In this document: in pieces, positions 57,870 to 64,000 of the stretch
Layout of the letters: the number at the start of each line of letters is the position of its first letter
Position numbering within the stretch: the first letter of the stretch is position 1
From: Mayamaea pseudoterrestris
Taxonomy: Eukaryota; Bacillariophyta; Bacillariophyceae; Sellaphorales; Sellaphoraceae
Direction: 5' to 3'
Length of the DNA: 64,000 nucleotides
Assembly (NCBI GenBank): GCA_027923505.1
Contig: BROI01000012.1
Coordinates: 496,001-560,000, forward strand
Program-made: the position numbers and the translations under genes
The notes under the pieces: generated by a model
Seen by the model: the letters and a program-made list of their open reading frames with translations, nothing else
What the model was told of the DNA's origin: nothing
Database searches by the model: none

Positions 57870-59323
57870 ATGCCAGCGCCTGTATCGACTCCCATTAAAC
57901 TGCCTGCATCTGACGTTGCAGGTTCCTACAGAATAGCGACAGCAAACGGGCGCAATGGAAACAGCAGCAGTAGCAGCAGCACCAAGAAGAAAAAGAAACG
58001 ACCGGATCGGCTGATGCACGCAATCATGGTTTGCGGCATTCTATTTTGCGTCGCCGATACTTTGTATTTTGTGTTTCTTCTCGAACGTAATGTTGCCATC
58101 AAAGGAGAGGATGATGCTAGTGCAAGTAGCAATCGAGGCATGCCTTACTCGGTCATGCTGGCATTACAGCAGGGACTGTACTCGGCGGAGCATTACATTT
58201 TAGCGACGGATCAATTAACGGTAAGATCCGGAAGCAACTATTCACTGCAAGAGATTAAGAACCCAACAAGTAGCAATAAGGATCCTTTGCTAGATTTGCT
58301 GCGCGACGCAGGCATTGACCCAGCGAGTCTTGGCAATGAAACGCTCGATCAATTGCCGACTTGGAATGAAGTCACTTCGCTGTACGGCCCTGAACCCATC
58401 ATCTACGGTCTCGAAACATGTCAAGCCTATCGCGAACATTCAGATCCAGCGGAGCACTTTATTGGAGTCGCGGGCACCTTTAACACTGGGACAAACTTGC
58501 TTGCCGACTTGCTGGGCAAGAACTGCTTCATGCCGGAGCGCGTCAAGAAACACGGCGCCGAAAGTCGAGGCATGCGATGGCAAGCAACCTATGGTATGTG
58601 TAGTTGTTAATAAAATGTGTGTTGCACAAGCGGTGGATGGTTTTCATTGTTGCATATGAGCTGTTGCTTACTCAATGTACAGGTAAACACACTCCAATTG
58701 ACAATGAAACCTATCGACTTTCGCACAAGACGGACACGGATAAGAATATGAATGCCGACGACTTTTTCATTGCCGCTTGTATTCGCGACCCTGCCGTTTG
58801 GGCTCCCAGCATGTGCCGACATTCCTATGCCATGGAGTGGAGCCACGACAATGCACATTGTCCAAACTTAATCGCCAATGAGCAAGACGTCAAGATGGAT
58901 CCGTCCATGCGCGTGGGCGACAAAATTCCAGTCACCATTGAGTATGCGGAAATAACAAAGACGCATGCCACCATGTTGGATCATTACAATGACTACTATA
59001 GCGACTACAAGAAGGCAAAATTTTCTCGCGTCATTGTCAGGTTCGAGGACTTGATTTTCTTTCCAAAACAAGTCGTTTCGCAAGTTTGCCATTGCGCTGG
59101 AGGCCAGCTTGAGGACGGCCCGTTCCAGTACATTATTGAATCTGCTAAAAAGGGGAGCGCCCATGGCAAAAAGTCACAACTTACTGGCTTTGTCGACGCA
59201 ATGATTCGCTATGGCAAGAGTCAAGGTCGCTGGCGAAACATGACGCAACATGATAAAAGATATGCCGCGCACTCTTTAGATACGCAACTACTTCAAACAT
59301 TTCATTATCTTCGACCAGAGTGA
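57870..59323 (+). CDS. Sulfotransferase-like type II membrane protein
   Basis: Two exons (57870-58593 and 58683-59323; 89-nt intron, GTATGT...TACAG) encode about 454 residues. A short basic cytosolic tail (TKKKKKRPDRL) precedes a signal-anchor helix (MHAIMVCGILFCVADTLYFVFLL has its core at residues 50-70), so the catalytic part faces the Golgi lumen. The motif FIGVAGTFNTGTNLLADLL matches the 5'-phosphosulfate-binding loop of PAPS-dependent sulfotransferases (G-x-x-x-x-G-T in place of the usual S/T-G-x-x-x-x). Further on are RDPAVWAPSMCRHSY, the usual 3'-phosphate site (R-D-P), and FSRVIVRFEDLIFFP, as in sulfotransferases with R-Y/F-E-D-L. It should transfer sulfate to a glycan or protein; the acceptor is unknown. 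Confidence 0.8.
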
Positions 59324-59569
59324 GATATGAGAACCACAATCTGGCCACGACTCCCCATGCTGATTGCGCCATCACTTATCGACGCATCAGTCGGTGCGAA
59401 GGCACTCGAGCAAACTCGGACACTCCAGGTTTGATCAATGTCTCACGAAAGCAACCATAACAATTTTAAGATTGGGTGGTGCCGAACGATACAAGTAGCA
59501 ATAGCATAAACGTAAATAAAAGTACAATGTTATTTCATCCACGTAGTCACACACAAACATGTATTCGCA
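59324..59569. other. Convergent intergenic region
   Basis: 246 bp between two converging stops; AT-rich, with no other feature seen. Confidence 0.4.
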
Positions 59570-62319
59570 TTATATTACTGGTTCCAGTGGTGAGTCAGTT
59601 CCTTCGTAGTCCGTAATGACACCTGCCTGGCCTTCACATTGCCGACGGAAGCTTTCAACGCCCCATCTCCAGTTGTCCTCGTGTAAGTAACGCAGGTAAT
59701 TATCAAGCAGCTCTTCTCCAGCTTCAACGTCTCGCACAGTCGTGTCAGCTCCATTCATATTCAGAAAAATGTTTCGATCCACAAATGGATTATAAAATGC
59801 AGACTCGAATGGACTATCTTCAAAGTCGTCTGGAGGCTTGGCCGGGTCAGCATTCATTTCCGTCACCGAATAGTTTTCTCCCATGACAAAGTTACCATTG
59901 CAACCATGATTTAGAAAGGTAAGAATCGATGCATCAACAGAGTATGCTGCTTCGCCAAAGAAGTCGCTTGAAAATCCATAGCCACCCAAATAAAACTCAA
60001 ATGGTTTGAAAAGCGCTGTGCCGCTTGCTTTGCCAACCTCATGCAGTAAGCGCTTTTGATACGGAAAGACAATGATATCGTTGACTGCTTGTTCAACGGC
60101 AATGTAGGTGTTTGCAGGCACCGCCTCTTTGAAAAAGACGCCACGACCAGCATTCGGTACTTTGCTGGGCCGAACGTCAAACGTGCCAATGGGTGCATTT
60201 TGACGCAACGGGCTTATGCCGTGGCCCTCTTCGCACAATGCTGGAGTCGGATTGCGTCGACAGAACACTTCTTCGTTAACTCGAGAAGGATGTTGATATG
60301 TCATCATCGTGGCACCGTCAAAAAATCTCAGCGGTTCACTTCCGTCCGTCGACGGCAAAATACGTCGTCGGATCTCGTAGTCTACCTGGGCCTGGGGACC
60401 ATACCATCGCTCTCCAGTTCCCATGTCCTTCCACACCGTCAAGAAAGCCCACGGCGCCAAGAAATTTCCGTGAGCTTCAGAGTAGCGCTTCATTCTTTCA
60501 AAGCCTTCGTCTTTCAGCAACTGTTCAAACTTAGAAAGCGCTGATCCGCCCAACGTGAAGGGGTCCGCTGCATCCGAAAATAAGTTATCCTCGCCGATTT
60601 GCGAGACGAATATACCGAAATCAGCGAGACTGCTGTAGAGGGCCGCTACAAAGTCCTTGTTCTGATATAGTGTATCCGAAAATTCGACAATGGAACTGGG
60701 GTCACTGGAAAGATTAGATTTGGGTCAGTTTATGGGCAGCAGTGATACACATAAGTTTGAGACAGATGAACGTACAGTGCATCCATGATCACGACATCAA
60801 ACTTGTCCTCGTCTGCCACCTTCTTGCCTTTACCGAAATTGTCCAAAAACCAAGCCGCCGCGTCAGTGTACAACACTTGCGCTCGATCGTTTTCAAAACA
60901 CGAGGGAGCACTACCCGGAATCTTGCTGCAGTCGCTCCACTCTTTCAAGTACTCGCGCGATAAGTCCACCATCTCTTTATCAATCTCAAGCATGACGACA
61001 TTCTCGACCGTTTTGTGCTTCAGTACTTCGCGAAGCGTGGCTCCTTCGCCGCCGCCAACAATGACAACTCGACGAGGATGCGCGTGAGCAAACATGCTAG
61101 GATGAACTAGCGCCTCATGGTATGCTGCTTCACCAAAGTAGCGCGACTGCATGACATTGCCCAAGTACATGATGCGATCCGGTCGATAAAAGTGTGATTG
61201 TTCTGCATGGTAGGAACCGTCATTTGAAAGTGATTTCAGGTAATTTTCGTATGTGCGAAAACGCGGATGCAAAATATCATATATCTCCACCTCCTGATAC
61301 TTGGTGTCAAGCTTGGCCACCTCCTCCTTGAGTTCACAATCCATGGAGCCAATGACCCAGGCTTCGCTGTCGACCGACTCTGGGTTGCGAAAGGCCGTTT
61401 TGTCGGTGTTAACTAAAGCTGTTCCATGAGGAAATCCTCGCATCTTGTAAGCCCACTGCAAAATGTGAGGCTCGCGTTGAAAATCTTTGATGCCACTACT
61501 CGTTGTCTCATTCTTGTTCGTCGCATACTGTGAAAACAAGTTTCGAATCATTGGAAGCAATGGCCTCAAATCCCCTTCGCCGCAAGTAAACAAGTCCATG
61601 ACCATGACGCCATGTGCCGGCCAGGTTCGAATGGAAACGTGCGACTCGAGCAGGACTCCAATGCAGCTGACTCCTGCTAGCTTTGTACTTGTTCCATTCG
61701 CAGCTGCTACATTTGATCCGCCACTGAGTATATCGTGACAATGATAGGAAAGCATGGTCAAGCCGCTTGAGCGAATTAATTCAATCAGCAAGTGCGCTAG
61801 TGGTTGCTGCGAGGCCAGTAAGGTTGCATCAACCTGAATCATGTCGATCAACAAATGCTGACCCGCTGGCATGTATGTTGTTTCATCGTCACTTTCACTC
61901 GAGGCATTGGAAACGGTCGCAGGATCATCCATCGTCTTGATGCTTCCATCGGGTGCAATCTCAGCTTGCTGGTGAAAGGCTTGCTTGGCGAGAATCGAGT
62001 TGCTCTTGGCGTATTCCTGGGTAGTGAATTGTTTCGAAGTATAAATTGTTTGAGGCATTTTGTGACCAGGAATCTCGGGATGCGGCAGCGATGACATTGA
62101 AGACGACTTTGCTATTGATTCCGGCAATTGTCCATGCGGCTGCTGCTGCAGTACTTTGATGCGGCAAAGCCTTCCAGCTCCATAGGATGCGAAACAGGCG
62201 CACAGAGTCGTAGCAAAGGCAAGACGCTTGGAAAGACGGCGATTGCGACTTGGAATGACAGGAGAGCTCGTCTTCGCAATGCTACATTCAGCCGGCTTGC
62301 CATTGTTGCGAGTCGTCAT
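59570..62319 (-). CDS. Fusion enzyme: AdoMet decarboxylase - aminopropyltransferase - SET domain
   Basis: Two exons (62319-60776 and 60704-59570; 71-nt intron, GTACGT...TTTCCAG) encode 892 residues. The N-terminus has a signal-anchor-like helix (AFATTLCACFASYGAGRLC, about 34-52). Residues about 150-270 are a bacterial-type S-adenosylmethionine decarboxylase: HLLIDMIQVDATLL and LLESHVSIRTWPAHG, where the E-S pair (E225-S226) is the self-cleavage site that makes the pyruvoyl group, and MDLFTCG. Residues about 330-630 are a spermidine-synthase-type aminopropyltransferase: QSRYFGEAAYHEALVHP, VVIVGGGEGATLREVLKH and IMDALDP (spliced across the intron). Residues about 693-865 are a SET domain: AGRGVFFKEAVPANTYI, FLNHGCNGN and VRDVEAGEELLDNYL. 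It probably makes and perhaps N-methylates polyamines, possibly long-chain polyamines for silica. Confidence 0.9.
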
Positions 62320-63471
62320 GCTTTTGCAGGAAGGAATCTTCGGCGTCGGCTCTCGCTTTCGATGAAATGAACGAGATATTTGCAGTTGTTATGTACTTGA
62401 ACTACCCGCAGATCCCACGCTTGCGTAACGTTTGAATGATTTGTGAAGACTATGATACAAACGGATGAGCGAATGCGCGACCTGCAATCTTGTATGGCGA
62501 TGTTGCTTCGGATCCTCTCGATATGTCAGCACGCGAAGAGGAGCGCGTAATGGAGGCTTCCCATGGTGCTGCGCGCGACCAAGCGATCTGGTTGGCTCGT
62601 TTCGAGCACCAGCCGACGCGCAATGTGTCGCACTGGCGAATGTAAGTACCGGTACGAGATCATGACCCCTGGCATTTTCGATGTTTCGAAAGAGCCGCTC
62701 ACTTCAATCGAACTCGACTTGCGATGAATACGATACAACAATGCGTTACTTCCGACTCTTGAATTATTCTAACCTCCACGCGCTCGAGCAAAGGATTTCG
62801 GGACCATAAAACCGCTTCATACCTGCAAGCTACCGGCACCGTAGAAGGTAGAAGCTTGTCACTTGTCACACGCCACTCGTCACGCAGTATGCATTCGAAA
62901 TCCGACATAATGAATGCGATCACTAGCGCCAAATCGAACAAAAAGCAAGATTTGAAGCAAGGAATCACAGGTGGCTGTCGACTGGTGTCGCGCAATTCTC
63001 ACTTCGACTTGATGGGCCGACACGAGGCGCTGCTGCTGCTGCTGCTTGCTTTTTGAGGTCGATGCTTGATTGCTTTATAAAAGCTGGTGCATCATTACGA
63101 CATTATAATAATTGTCGAAACGGCCGCCGATAAAAATTTTCTTGCGTGCACCACTTCATCATTACCATACCAATCCACGATTAAATGCCCATTGCGCATT
63201 GCGCATGCACTATGCACTGCTAAACCGACTACGAAGCTACCGGTAGCTGACCAATCAAGCACAAACGAAGACTTTAATTTTGTGCTACATATCCAATATC
63301 CGCCCAACAAAGTTCTTGGTTCATAACTGCGACAGACCTTTCACTTCCGCGTTACATCCGACGTTCCGCCAACGAGCCGTTGAAGGCGCGAGACCATCAT
63401 TGTCACGATCCGTACGAAACATTTTAAGTACTTGTTCCATTCGTATCGTTATAACACCAGTTTTCGCTAGC
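62320..63471. other. Divergent intergenic region upstream of the polyamine fusion gene
   Basis: 1,152 bp between two divergent starts. It has two TACCGGTA palindromes (62647-62654 and 63238-63245; the latter lies in the 12-bp palindrome GCTACCGGTAGC), and a GCT repeat near 63029-63047. Short open frames show no domain. Confidence 0.45.
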
Positions 63472-64000
63472 ATGAACCATCAGGCAGCGAGCGAACGCGA
63501 TGTTGCGAGTCAGTCAACGGATGCCGCCATTAGAATGTTAGAAATGCAAGAAACAATCCAAGCACTGCAACGTGACAAGGAAAAGTCGGCCAAATTGATT
63601 GCCGCGCTGATGCGCACGGAGGAAACCAAGGACGCTCAAGTGGAGCAGCTAACAACATGGTGCCGTCAGTTGTCGACTGCAAATCAAGCTCTCCTTCAGG
63701 ACAAGGCAAACATGCTTCACCAAGCCAAACAAGCAACGGAATGGTGCCAGCAATTGTTAGAAACGAATCAGCGACTGCAGCAGGAGCATGCGCAATCAAC
63801 GGAACAGTATAGTCGACGCTTGACTGCGACCACTAGTAGCGTGACGCAGCAACGAGACATTTATGAATTGATGCGACAAAAGTCAATTTTGGTAGAGTTT
63901 GCAAGTGGACAGGCCAAGCAACTGGAACAAATAGGACAAGCTAATGCACAGCTCTTGATTTTGAACCAGGAATTGGAGCACAAAATCCGCGCCATGGAGA
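63472..64000 (+). CDS. Coiled-coil protein (partial, runs off the window)
   Basis: An ATG at 63472 opens a frame with no stop to the right edge, 176 codons visible. The sequence is Gln/Glu/Ala/Leu-rich with heptad-like spacing throughout (for example MQETIQALQRDKEKSAKLI and ILNQELEHKIRAME), typical of a long coiled coil; two WCQQL/WCRQL repeats (TWCRQLSTANQ and EWCQQLLETNQ) suggest a short internal duplication. No other domain is visible, and the function cannot be inferred from this part. Confidence 0.7.
   Translation, partial: MNHQAASERDVASQSTDAAIRMLEMQETIQALQRDKEKSAKLIAALMRTEETKDAQVEQLTTWCRQLSTANQALLQDKANMLHQAKQATEWCQQLLETNQRLQQEHAQSTEQYSRRLTATTSSVTQQRDIYELMRQKSILVEFASGQAKQLEQIGQANAQLLILNQELEHKIRAME

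Overview
The window is nuclear DNA from a photosynthetic stramenopile, most probably a diatom. Four things in the sequence point there: an ER-type signal peptide followed by an Ala-Phe-Ala-Pro cleavage motif (the plastid-import signature of diatoms and related algae, gene at 10094); long Pro-Ser/Thr-Ala repeat proteins with Cys-rich CGC modules; a secreted Ser/Lys-rich silaffin-like protein; and an S-adenosylmethionine decarboxylase-aminopropyltransferase fusion of the type proposed to make long-chain polyamines in diatoms. Introns are few, mostly 50-240 nt, with GT/AG ends. The exact species cannot be read from this window.

Layout. 0-6 kb: 3' end of a small membrane protein, a MORN-repeat protein, an array of eight 42-bp repeats, organellar GatC, and a CtIP/Sae2-like DNA-repair protein with an added RanBP2 zinc finger. 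6-13 kb: a three-exon bZIP factor whose large intron carries an apparent Tc1/mariner-type MITE, a YnfA-family membrane protein, a plastid-targeted calcineurin-like phosphoesterase, and adenylate kinase. 13-24 kb: a secreted Pro/Ser/Thr-rich wall-type protein, a trypsin-fold pseudoprotease, a SUN/SUCO-like protein, an orphan secreted protein, and a second eight-unit 42-bp array. 24-30 kb: V-ATPase c'' subunit and a Hook-like dynein adaptor, divergently arranged, then an orphan membrane protein. 30-36 kb: about 6 kb with no convincing gene. 36-44 kb: AP-4 mu adaptin, the silaffin-like protein, and a GAPN-like aldehyde dehydrogenase. 44-57 kb: a large Cys/His-cluster protein, a trigger-factor-domain protein, a TPR-like orphan, a five-TM protein, IWS1 and DEK. 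57-64 kb: a small mitochondrial protein, a Golgi-type sulfotransferase, the AdoMetDC-aminopropyltransferase-SET fusion, and the start of a coiled-coil protein.

Functional themes. Housekeeping genes are mixed with genes that could serve cell-wall silica: the silaffin-like matrix protein, the polyamine-synthase/SET fusion (silica-associated polyamines and silaffin lysines are N-methylated), a sulfotransferase-like enzyme (silaffins can be sulfated), and two GPI- or membrane-anchored Pro-rich surface proteins. That they act together is inference.

Two sequence signals stand out beyond genes. The palindromic octamer TACCGGTA occurs about 15 times (about 1 expected), almost always between genes and three times about 65-70 bp upstream of a start codon. 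TGACGTA (CRE-like, bZIP-type) sites repeat every 42 bp in the two arrays and occur again just upstream of the TATA box of the silaffin-like gene.
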